Below, piece by piece: positions 34,908 to 44,529 of a stretch of DNA of 64,000 nt (position 1 is its first letter; every line of letters begins with the position of its first letter). The notes beneath the pieces are model-generated. The model was not told the DNA's origin. It saw only the letters and a program-made list of their open reading frames with translations, and searched no databases. This stretch comes from Thozetella sp. PMI_491 (taxonomy: Eukaryota > Ascomycota > Sordariomycetes > Chaetosphaeriales > Chaetosphaeriaceae). Location of the stretch: assembly GCA_021432635.1 (NCBI GenBank), contig MU270022.1, positions 186,001 through 250,000 of the forward strand. The letters run 5' to 3'. Made by a program: the position numbers and the translations under genes.

Positions 34908-36458
34908 GGTCACATGCTTAGAGGGGTAAAGAGGAAAAGGAGGGGGGGTAAAAGGTCGCCTAGCTCGAGGGGGGGCTTCAGAGGCGCTAGGTATACCAAG
35001 ATGCAAATGTAGAGCCATGCCGAGGCCAGCTGGCACCGGGATTAAAAATCTGACGCATTCTTCAGCGTGTTTGCCAGCAGCTGCTACACCCCTCCCTCCT
35101 CAAACCTCTCCCAGCGCCGGCAGTGTTAGGGAGGTTAGCGGAGACCGGCTATAGATTCGGCAATTATGTCGTGCATAATAGGATAAGATGGACAGCATTT
35201 CCAGGTGGTGGCCGGCCCGGTAGCGCTAAACATATCGCCGCCTCTGGGTTGTGCTAGGCCCTCCTAGCCAGCGGATAGCCTACCGGTGATGTCTCGGAGG
35301 TGTCCTCGGGTTCCAGCATGCCTTCCCCCCTCTTCTCTCCCTTTCTTTGGCGGCGGGGTGCTCTATCTCGGAGTTGTCCACTAGCCCTCGGGCCAGAGTT
35401 ATGCAGCTCTGGGTTGATGGGGCGGGGCTTGCACGATCCACACGATCCCTCCCGAATGCCGAGTCGGACGATGCCAGCCACTCGCAGCCTGAACGAATCG
35501 CTGCTCATTTCGGTAGCTGCTGATTGGCTCGCCCTGACGTGGTCAGATAAATAGACTGTGTTCCAAGGAGTTTGAGCAATTTTCGTGGCCCAATTTACAG
35601 GAGACGGAGGTCCGCTCACGCTGAATCCTCCGAAAAAAATACCCTCTGCGCAGTGGCGGTATCTCAACCACCACTCAAGTATAAAGGACCGTCTGAAATC
35701 TAGTAGACATGGCATAAATGAAAATACTTTTGTTCTTGTCTCCACGGCGGCAACACCATCTAGAATTAGCCCGGAAGCGCCGGATCTCGGTGCCCCGGCG
35801 TGCCCCGGCGGCCCGGAAATATTAGCTACTACAGTATTATCTAGAATGTCGCTAACTACAGAAGGTAGTAGGCCGAGAGTGCCCGGAAGCCTTCCTGCAA
35901 CTGGGCTAGCATAGTCTGAAATTACAAAATACATAGTCGAAATATCTAATTCACTCGGTCTCGCTACATGTGGGTCTATCGGGATGTTCCCATTGCAGTT
36001 GCGACCCGCGGGGTGAGGGAGCGCCTCCAAATGTGCCAGGGGAGGCCGTGGCACCCACTTGCCCGGGACCCTATTCTGGTCGCCTTTTGAGTTTCTGGAA
36101 ACTTGTACATTTCTCGGGCTGCCGACCCTCCTTGCCGCGGAAACTTGTGCCCAGCTCCTCCTAGTGCAAACAAATCGTGCTCGTCTCTGTTCATTATCGT
36201 CCTCGTGCTCGTGCTCGTGCTAGCCCATCTTGTGCAAATATCTGCTTGCCTACCTTAGATACCTGGGTGACCGGGTTCCCGTGTGTTGTTGCACCGGAGC
36301 AAATCTGAGCTCATCTCCCGAACAAGGGTAGCCAATCTTTCGATATCTCTGCCACCTAAGAATTTCTGCCTCCTCCCCCCAACAAACCTCCGAACCACCA
36401 CCGCTCCGATCCTCCACCGAACGATTCGACACGTCCTCGCGACCTCAGAACCGCCAAA
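34908..36458. other. Intergenic region before cytochrome b5, with a long unrecognised minus-strand frame
   Basis: 1.55 kb. On the minus strand a frame stays open from about 36054 to 35254 (over 260 codons), with an internal ATG at about 35934; its middle part uses A/T-rich codons unlike neighbouring genes, and its product resembles no family I can name. It could be an orphan gene, a decayed repeat or chance. A CGTGCT hexamer repeat lies near 36202-36222, and the last 60 nt before 36459 look like the cytochrome b5 leader. Confidence 0.35.
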
Positions 36459-37183
36459 ATGTCGTCGCTCAAGGAGTTCACGTACCAGGACGTTGCCGAG
36501 CACAACACAAAGAAGGATATCTACGTCGTTATCCACGACAAGGTCTACGACTGCACCAAGTTCGTCGACGAGCACCCGTAAGTCCGCCCCGAAAGACTCA
36601 CCACCTCCGCCAGCTCTGCAGAAGGCACGAAAAATCCTCCGAACGGCCTTGCTGCACCTACCCTCCGCGCCACCGTGTCCTTGTGAGAAGGAAGGGGGAA
36701 CGAGCGAAGATTTGGGGGGAAATCATGCCAAAAGGAAAATCAGAGCTAACCGTTGGTTGGAATGCAGTGGTGGTGAGGAGGTCCTCCTCGACGTCGGTGG
36801 TCAGGATGCGACCGAGGCCTTCGAGGACGTCGGCCACAGCGATGAGGCGCGCGAGACCCTTGAGCAGCTTGAGGTCGGAGTTCTGAAGCGCAAGGTAAAC
36901 CATCCATACTCACCCACCGCTCTCCCTTGCTCGTCAAAGCGACCAGACCGCGGAGTATTCTTAGCCACTACATCTAGGTGCCGAATGCCCCTGCTAACTT
37001 GGATTGCTTCTCTAGCCCGGCGACCCCACGCCCAAGAGCCCCTCCGCCGGCGCCGTCGCCCCGGCGGCGAACACGGCCAGCGCTACCGGCCTCGGGATCG
37101 GACTCTACGGGGCTGTTCTTCTTGGCGGTCTGCTTGCGTTCGGCTTTTACCAGTACCAGCAGCAGCAGGCCCAGACCGCTTAA
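36459..37183 (+). CDS. Cytochrome b5, tail-anchored, 137 aa, 3 exons
   Basis: Exons 36459-36577, 36768-36894 and 37016-37183. The heme-binding core is complete: [20 protein letters not shown], the EHPGGEE motif giving axial ligand His39 (split by intron 1 within the Pro codon), and DVGHSDEA giving the second ligand His63. After a Pro/Ala-rich linker, the C-terminus has one hydrophobic helix ([20 protein letters not shown]) and a short Gln-rich tail, the layout of an ER tail-anchored microsomal b5. It passes electrons from cytochrome b5 or P450 reductase to desaturases, sterol enzymes and P450s. Intron 1 is long for this gene set (190 nt). Confidence 0.95.
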
Positions 37184-38668
37184 GGCACTCGCAACAAGAC
37201 ATTCCGACAAGCCGATAACTGCTGCCTTCGCCCTGCTGCCCGCCAGTTCCTCTGCTCAGGCGTGTCACAGGCGAGACAGAAGGTTGGAGCGGAGCTACAG
37301 TTGTGCCATACATTGATGGGTTTCTGCGCCACGGTCTTCATGCAGCACATCGCTTCCTGCCGCACCTCATTTTTTTTCGCGGGCCCCTTCTTGTCCTCTT
37401 GGTGGATTTCGTGTGCCTGTGACGCAAACCTGGGCTTGGCATAGGACGAGCTCACCGGTTACATATTGTATCTAGTGGGAAGCTGATAGACCTCTTTTAA
37501 TCTCTTTGAACCCACTTTCCCCATCCTTTTGCGCGCACGATTTCGTGCTGTCTGGGATAGTTTGATATATCTTATGGTCAAGGTATGCAATGTCCGATAC
37601 GGCCCTAAGGGCACAGAAAGACTCTTGGTCGACAGCTTCACCAATACCAGCGTAGATGTGGTCCATAGCATCAAGCTATATAGGGCTTCTAAAAATGATC
37701 ATTCCCCATGGCATATAGACACGGCACTACTAGTCGCCCGCGGTGTAACGTAGCCACAGATCCTTAAGATTCGTACGCCTCACTATGTCAATTTCCAGTG
37801 AGATCATCTATCTCAGTTTGATGTGCCTAGCACAATTCATCGAAATCACCAAACTCCTTGAATCATATGAAGAAGTGCATCATCGTGCTAATAATGCGGT
37901 CGTCGAGTGTGAGCGGAGTTTCTCGAATACAGCTCGAACGCGCCGTACGCGGCTCTTTCTATGTAGTTCCCCGGGCAAACTACCTCGGTACGTAACGATT
38001 CTTACTTCTAACTAATTCGGCATGGGGGCCGTACATGGGCCGAGGGGGCTGAACCCAAGTTCTCAATTGATGTAGCAGTCCTTGTTCTACCACAACAGTT
38101 CCTACGGGGCATTGTCATGCAGTTGAGGGCTATCCGGGTGCTGATATCAAGCTTTCGGTGTGGCAGCGCATTGTCACACAGTCGTAAGCCTCGTTCAACA
38201 TACCCATCAATTTCTTCACATTTCCGTGGCCTCTAGGATCGCCTGGCTGGATTTTCTTGCTGAGAGCTTCCGTTGCCTGCGATGCCCCAGAGTCAATTCC
38301 TAAGCTTTACTGGCTTCGGTCAGCACTCATTCCATCGTTGAGACCCAGTAAGTCTGAACAAGCGGCAAAAAGGCAAATCGACACACGCAGCCTAGACAGG
38401 CAAAGAATGAATGAGTAGACGGAATACTTGCAAACTTCCGAAGGTGACAGAAGCCGCCCAGAAGACGCTGGTCCGGGCGGTAAAAGTGGGGCAATTAAGC
38501 TAGGCACCGACTAGGCAACCTACTCATCCTTACTCTCCGGATCCGTCGATCATTCAACCTCATCCCACCGTCCACAAGCACTTTCCTCGACCACGCCGCG
38601 ACACGCCGGTCCCCTATTCTTCGACACCACCCGTGAGCGAGTGATACGCAGAGAAAAAGACAGGCATC
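37184..38668. other. Intergenic region between cytochrome b5 and TFIIE-beta
   Basis: 1.5 kb between tandem plus-strand genes. The stretch 37480-38040 is less GC-rich than the average and has only short open frames. No RNA gene, repeat or conserved protein was recognised. Confidence 0.45.
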
Positions 38669-39553
38669 ATGTCGTCCTTCCTGGAGCGCCAGCAGGCTTC
38701 CTTCACCGGTAGCATGTCTGCCGCGGCCTCGCAAATTGCTGGCAAGAAGCGTGCCCTCGCACCTCCGTCGCCGTCGCCCTCTGTCACCTCGACTACGTCG
38801 GTGCCAACCGCCACAACGCCGCACAAGGACCGCGACCATACGCCGTCGGTTCTCTCGCAGCCGCTGCAGACCGGGTTTGGCGAGACCAACATCGCCCAGA
38901 TGTCGTATGCTATCCAGTGGCTCCGCAGCAAGGCCGGCCAGCCCCAGACGATCCATGACGTGATCGGTTATCTGTCCATCGCGGGCGGCGAGCCGGCACA
39001 CATGGCCTTCGCCGAGAACATGCGCAAGAACCCGCGTATCGAGTGGACCCCGGATCCGAACCTCAGCGAGCAGACGTGGGAGACGGGAACTTACCAACAT
39101 AAGCCCATCATCAACGTCAAGACCAAGACTGAGCTGCTGGCTTACCTGCAGGCGCGGGCAGATGCCACGCCGGTCGAGGTCAAGGATCTGAAGGACGGCT
39201 GGCCGGACTGCGAGAAGGGCATTAACGAGCTGGAGCTGGACCACAAGATCCTGGTGATCCGGGCCAAGAAGGACGGGGTGCCGCGCCTGGTGTGGCAGGA
39301 CGACGCGAGTCTTCACCACAAGGTTGACCCGCAGTTCATTAGCATGTGGAATCGGGTCGAGATTCCGCCCGTTGACAGCATTGTGCAGAGGCTCAAGGCC
39401 GTCGGCCAGAAGGCGACGTCGGACGACCCGAGGGATAAGGCCCAGGCGCCACGGGTGGAAAAGAAGAAGAAGCGGGCGGCACGGCGCACCGGCAAGGCCA
39501 CCAACCTGCACATGGAACATCTCCTGCAGGACTACAGCCACTATAGGAAATGA
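38669..39553 (+). CDS. TFA2: Transcription initiation factor IIE subunit beta, 294 aa, single exon
   Basis: Small subunit of TFIIE, which recruits and stimulates TFIIH at RNA polymerase II promoters. The N-terminus opens with a short helix, then a Ser/Thr/Pro-rich linker. The TFIIE-beta core winged-helix region lies at about residues 70-130 (MSYAIQWLRSKAGQPQTIHDVIGYL, with FAENMRKNPRIEWTPDPN), and a second winged-helix stretch at about 135-210 (KTKTELLAYLQARADATPVEVKDLKDGWPDCE, HKILVIRAKKDGVPRLVW). The C-terminal part is very basic (EKKKKRAARRTGK), as in the family, and ends in a helix. Length is slightly less than yeast Tfa2 (328). No intron is needed. Confidence 0.95.
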   Translation: MSSFLERQQASFTGSMSAAASQIAGKKRALAPPSPSPSVTSTTSVPTATTPHKDRDHTPSVLSQPLQTGFGETNIAQMSYAIQWLRSKAGQPQTIHDVIGYLSIAGGEPAHMAFAENMRKNPRIEWTPDPNLSEQTWETGTYQHKPIINVKTKTELLAYLQARADATPVEVKDLKDGWPDCEKGINELELDHKILVIRAKKDGVPRLVWQDDASLHHKVDPQFISMWNRVEIPPVDSIVQRLKAVGQKATSDDPRDKAQAPRVEKKKKRAARRTGKATNLHMEHLLQDYSHYRK

Positions 39554-40312
39554 CGGGTCCTCGGCTGCTTCCAACCTTCTTTCTCATCCCGACAGGGTTT
39601 TGCATGGATCGGCGTTCAGAACGTGGCATCATTTTCTCCCTCTTCTCCTTGCTCGCGGGGGAGCGTCAAGGCAAGGCGCCAAGACGGGGAGGCACGAAGG
39701 CGTTTACAATGGAATTTGCTTGGGGGCGAGGCTATTGGTACAGCTTGGCGCGTTACGGATGTAAAACTAAAATCAACGACAAGAAGCTGACAAGCGAGAG
39801 CCGCGAGGAGTCTGGCGTTTGTTATCCAAGCCAAGGTAGGGGCGGAGGGCAATTCGGCTGGGCGCCTCGATAGTTCTCCAAGAATGGCAGAGGACTATTT
39901 GAGATGCGTGGTCCCTTGGGATGTCCCCCGAAAATAAAATTCGCAGGCCAGCAAGTGTTGGATGCTAGAATGCTTGGGTTTACTCCTTTATCAGGATGGA
40001 TAGACACATAATGACCATTATATAAACGTCTAAGAGGGCTTCGTCGAAGGCTCGCGAGTGCCGTGGTAATACGAGGAGAGAAAAAAGCAACTCACTGCCC
40101 TTGCTTTTTCAACGAATTACATGCTCCCTTCGTAGCCTAACACAAACCGCTCAAGTTCAATCTGCTAGTCCAGCGTCTTTAAAAGGCGCACAACATAGAG
40201 TAAATGAAAAATGAAAACTTGATGGCTACTCCCACTCGCCCGCTTCAGTTTCCACAATGGCTCCCATCTTGATAACAATACCGATCTGTCGCCTAGAGAT
40301 GTACGGCCACCT
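39554..40312. other. Convergent 3' region between TFIIE-beta and the DsbA-family gene
   Basis: 759 bp separating two stop codons. No coding or RNA feature seen; expected to hold both 3' untranslated regions. Confidence 0.45.
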
Positions 40313-41435
40313 TCAAGGCCCGGCTACGCTTGGCCTCCTCATCGCCATGGTCCCCTTCGCTATCTCCCCCATCACTACCTCCTCTCCCTTCCCCAGCTCT
40401 CCGGCTCGGATCTTGTCGAATAGGCCGAGGAAGATGCCCGGCTCCTGCATGCCTCCCACCCTGTAGCGATCCTGCACCACAAAGCTCGGCACACCGTTGA
40501 TCCCGATAGCCTTCGCCCTCGCGATAGAGGTATCGACTCGGGCATTCGCCTCGGGGCTGTCCAGCCATGCTAGCACAGTTGCGTCGTCCGGCAGCAGGCC
40601 AAGCTGCAACGCCACCTCCACCAGGAATCCTCGGTCCGATATGTCCCTTCCTTGCTCGAACGCGCCACGGAACAGGGCCATCACCACGGCATCCTGCCGT
40701 GTGTCGACACCGTGGGGTGGCGGCGACTGAGATCCCAGAGTTTGTTGATGGTGCTGGTCAGCAGCGGCGTCTTGGTCCATGGCCAAGAGGATCAGCTTGT
40801 GAGAGTCGTGCGTGTTACCGGTCATGCCGTTCCATTCAAACTCGAACCCGTATTCCATCGCCAGCTTTGAGAGCCGTTCGAAGAAAGCGGGTGCTTTCGA
40901 GCCGAGGCGGTTGACGAAGAACGCCTTCTTTCTCAGTTCTGCGCGACGGTCAATCTTCATGCGGTGCAAAGCGCAGTAGCTCGGATTGTGTGCGTGCTGC
41001 AACCTCCCCATTTGTCCCCAGGAGGCGGGATCGAGGCCGAGGGAAGTGGTATCTGGCCGCCCAGTCTTAGCAACGCCAGTGCCATCCAGGGGTCGACTCA
41101 AGCCACAGGGCCTATCCCCTCGTCTCTTCCCGCCTCTTCGCGGAGAAGGAGCGAGGCCGCGGAGACAGTTTAGCTGCGAAATGGAACATACCGGTCGCCT
41201 TGGCATTCGGCATCAACTCAAACGGCTTCCAGGAGAGGCTGAACTCAGCATCCGGGTTCTGCTCTCGGTATGTCTCGATGGCCCGATCAAGATGCTTCTT
41301 CCCAATGTAGCACCAGGGGCAAAGGGTGTCGGAGTAGATGTCGATGGTAAAACGCGGAGGCGGTCCAACCTCGATGTCTTGGTGAGGGTGTCTCCCCTCA
41401 GAAGAGTCCGCGAGAAGGTGGGCGACCTCCATCAT
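40313..41435 (-). CDS. DsbA-family (FrnE-like) thioredoxin-fold oxidoreductase, 289 aa, 2 exons
   Basis: Exons 41435-41192 and 40938-40313, joined over a 253-nt intron with matching phase. The active-site CPWC motif is at residues 39-42 in YSDTLCPWCYIGKKHLD, followed by the family features SWKPFELMP, the helical insert starting FVNRLGSKAPAFFERL, and the cis-Pro loop INGVPSFVVQDRYRVGG. This is the cytosolic DSBA/FrnE/2-hydroxychromene-2-carboxylate isomerase-like group, found widely in fungi with poorly known substrates. A low-complexity insert (QDAAADQHHQQTLGSQSPPPHG) interrupts the helical domain and is unlike typical members. Two adjacent ATG codons open the frame at 41435 and 41432; the first was used. 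No signal peptide is seen. Confidence 0.85.
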
Positions 41436-43085
41436 CAACTACGAGCCAAGCCAAGGACGAATTTCAGGATGAACTAAGCGGGACTGAAAGGAGAAGGAGA
41501 TGGGGATGGGGAGCGAGGTGAGGTGAGAGGACGACAGTATCGCCGGCAGCCCTTGGGGTACGAAACCAAGGCCGAGAGAAAGAAGCCTTTGCTAGAGAAG
41601 GATATCGTTGGAGTTGCAACAATTCTCCAGGCAGCCGGACGGTTCTGTTTATTGGCGACGAAGCAAAAGGGGCCGGAGATGGGGAAGGGCAGTCGAGGCT
41701 GGGGAGGTGATACCGGCGGCGACCGCACGAATAAATCTGAAAGCAGGTAGCCTTTAGAATCCGGCACGGCACAACCAACTGGGCATCTACACGCAGTTAC
41801 AACCATATACAGTCAAATCTCTGGCAAACACTGTCGCCCTCGTGTGACCCGGCCGAGGCGTCGTCTCCGCTAGGTCCTGTCTTAGTGGAATGCCGATTAC
41901 TGATCAAAACCAACTCGGGGTAAGAAATCCAATTTGGCGAAAACCCGCCCCCAGGGAGCGTCCCAGGCAAGTCTGGAGCCCTCTGACCCCGACGAGCCGG
42001 CCAGCTGCATGCTCCGCTCGCACCAATGTGTCCTTGGCATCCGCTCTTGCCCTTCTCCGATTGCACCGCTGTGCCATCTTCTCGAGGGGGGGAGGGGGGG
42101 GGGGGGGGGGTGGAGTTCCAACCCATGCTCGCAATGAGTCCCGGCGGGTATACAGGCGCTAGTAGCAAACTCCAGCTGACCAGGGTTTGCCCCTTATATA
42201 AACGATGGCGACCCCTTCGGCTGACATAGGAACCTTCCCTGGGGTGGTTATAAATCCACTACCTTGCATGCCCTACTAGGCTCCCTACTGGAGGGAATCG
42301 GTCTTCTTCGTCACCACCACCACTACCACCACCACTCGTGAGCTTGTGGTTGACGAGCGTGGTACGCATGCAAGTGAGGGATAAAGTCCGGCGGACATCT
42401 TTATTTACCGATGAGAGGCGGGCCGTGATCAAATCATCAAAGTTTTTCTTTGTTAGTGGCTTAGTACGTTACAAAGTCTATAGAACACACCCCCCGGACC
42501 ATCCATTTTTCTTTTGATTGCCGACCTAAACGCAACCGGCCCACCAGACGAGACAAATGAATCAAGGGAGCGAAAAGGTAGAGAGCGAAAAAAAAAAAGA
42601 CCGCAAAAAAGGAAGGCCGTGAACACCTCCGGCCCTGCGTGGGGGCATTTATCTGCCCATCCAGCCATGCTATCGTCCCTGCAGCGCAGTTCCTTTGAAG
42701 GATAACCCTCTGCGTTCGTTACCAGTCTAATCGAGAAGGAGGAAAAGAGAATATGGTGAGAGGTCGTCATGAGAGTGGTCGTGTTCTTGAGGGCCAAAGA
42801 TGGAAGAAGCAAATATGCCCCCAGCTCTTTGCTGGTATCATTAAAAATATTTTCCGTGCCGGTCCTGACCGCCGTATAAACACCCGGATTTCCATCAATC
42901 CGGTATCGTCGAAGTGGGGAGATATGGGTAAGGCTGCCTTCTGAGCAGAGATGGCCGGGTGGCATGAAAACACTGATGCCGCCATGGCAAGCTCGCTTCC
43001 TACCACCATGTTCAGGGCCGCAGGTGTTGCCTCGAAGGGACAATTGGTGTTGTCTCAAAGAGGCAGTGGGGGGGTGGAATAATGA
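41436..43085. other. DsbA-gene promoter and 3' flank of the C2H2 factor gene
   Basis: 1.65 kb. The left part should contain the DsbA-family promoter. A run of 17 G at 42094-42110 is preceded by seven G and one A. A CAC/ACC-rich microsatellite-like stretch lies near 42313-42338. On the minus strand a frame is open from 43058 to 42453 (about 200 codons) immediately downstream of the C2H2 gene; it is most likely 3' untranslated sequence, although a spliced C-terminal extension is formally possible. Confidence 0.4.
42094..42110 (+). repeat. Homopolymer run of 17 G
   Basis: G17 directly after GGGGGGGA, together a nearly pure 25-nt G tract. Prone to replication slippage and assembly error, and able to form G-quadruplex structures (inference). 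Confidence 0.9.
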
Positions 43086-44529
43086 TTACTGAGCACCTGC
43101 CCAAAGCTCACCTGGCCGGGTCTTCTCATACGACGCCGAACCGGGATCGCTGCTACCAGGCCGTCGCATCTGAGGCTGGGCGCCATAGCTGAAAAGCTGG
43201 CCCATCTGACCAACCGAAGCGGAGTATTCCGCGGGATCGGGGTAGTTGTAGGCGCTTCCGGTCGCGCTGTGCGTCGGCGAGGCTACAGGTTGCGACGGGG
43301 ACGGCCAACCAGTGCTGCCCATGTGGGGGCTGCCGACAGCGCTGCCGGGGCCTTGGTGGTGCTCGATGCTGGGCTCCAGAGTCTGCGGCGGGCCGTATCC
43401 CGTGGGATGGGAGGTAGGACGCACGCCACTGTTGAAGCCAGATGATGTGGTCGAGGCGGGGCTTGCAGCGTGGACGTCTCGGAGATGAACGGGGAGCGAG
43501 CTGTTGCTCATGTACTGCATGCTGTTGATGTTGCTCAACTCTACGCTCGGCGACATTGACAGGTTGCGGTGAGCAGGGGACGGGGTCGAGAGAGGAGATC
43601 CATGATTGCTAGTCTGGTCGCCCTCAGAACGTGTCTTGGCACGAGCAGCAGCGGCACTAGCACCACGAGCCAAAGCCTCGGCGGTGGCTCTAGCAGCGTC
43701 TTCGAGGGTTCCGGTGTGGTGGTTCTGGTGTCTCGTGAGAGTAGTGCGTCGGGTGAAGGTCTTCTGGCAGTCGGCGTAGGGGCACTTGTACGGCCGCTTG
43801 CCCGAGTGGATCCGACGATGCCGGGCCAACGAACTGCTGTCGCTGAAGGGCTGTAGTACACTGTCAGCGCGTCTGCTAGCCGAGACGACCACGGGCAATG
43901 TGGACGGGCTTACCTTTCCGCAGCGCTCACACAGATGAGGCTTCTCGCCCGTGTGCACGCGAGTGTGCACAGTCAAGGCTGAGCGCTGGATGAACTGCTT
44001 GCCGCAGCCGGGATGGTCGCACACATGGGGGCGGACGCCGCTGTGAATACGCTCTGGCACCCGGTTAGTCTACATTCTTAGAAGCTCCATCGAAGCATCT
44101 CTACATACCATGCCGGGCCAGGTCGCTCCGTCGTGCAAAGCCCTTCCCACAGGTACTGCAGGGGTAAGCCTTGGGGGGTTGATGGGGAGCCTTGGGAGGG
44201 TTGTATACTGCAGAGTGGCTCATGCCAGGAACCATATTTGGAGGGGGTAGCGGAAGACCCATAGGGGCGGCTGCAAGGTTGGCAGTCGTCATCTGTGGTA
44301 GGGGGAGTGCTGCGCTCATGGCTGTGGGGGACGGGTAAGAGGTGTTCATCGGGCCAGAATAGCGAGAGTGCTCCGAGCCGTGAGGGGAGCCGGCGCGTTC
44401 CATCGTGAGCTGCGGGAGAGGCTGGAGGATCTGGGGATCAGGCTTCATGCCTTGGACAGACATGCCGCCTTTGCTGTTCAAAACGTTGCCGATGCCCATG
44501 GCAGCGGCCGAGGAAGGTGACTGGGACAT
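43086..44529 (-). CDS. C2H2 zinc-finger transcription factor with four tandem fingers, 441 aa, 3 exons
   Basis: Exons 44529-44109, 44053-43914 and 43850-43086. Four classical fingers run from C124 to about residue 235: CSTCGKGFARRSDLARH, CDHPGCGKQFIQRSALTVH, CERCGKPFSDSSSLARH and CPYADCQKTFTRRTTLTRH. They are joined by canonical linkers (SGVRPH, TGEKPH, SGKRPY), so sequence-specific DNA binding is very likely. Introns cut finger 1 and finger 3. The N-terminal region is Pro/Met/Ser-rich; the C-terminal 200 residues are Ser/Pro/Gly/Gln-rich and probably disordered. The factor resembles EGR/AZF1-like fungal C2H2 proteins, but I cannot assign a named orthologue. The start is the first in-frame ATG; the upstream transcript may be spliced at TTCTGGCAG near 44662. 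About 10.3 kb of gene-free DNA lies upstream. Confidence 0.9.
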
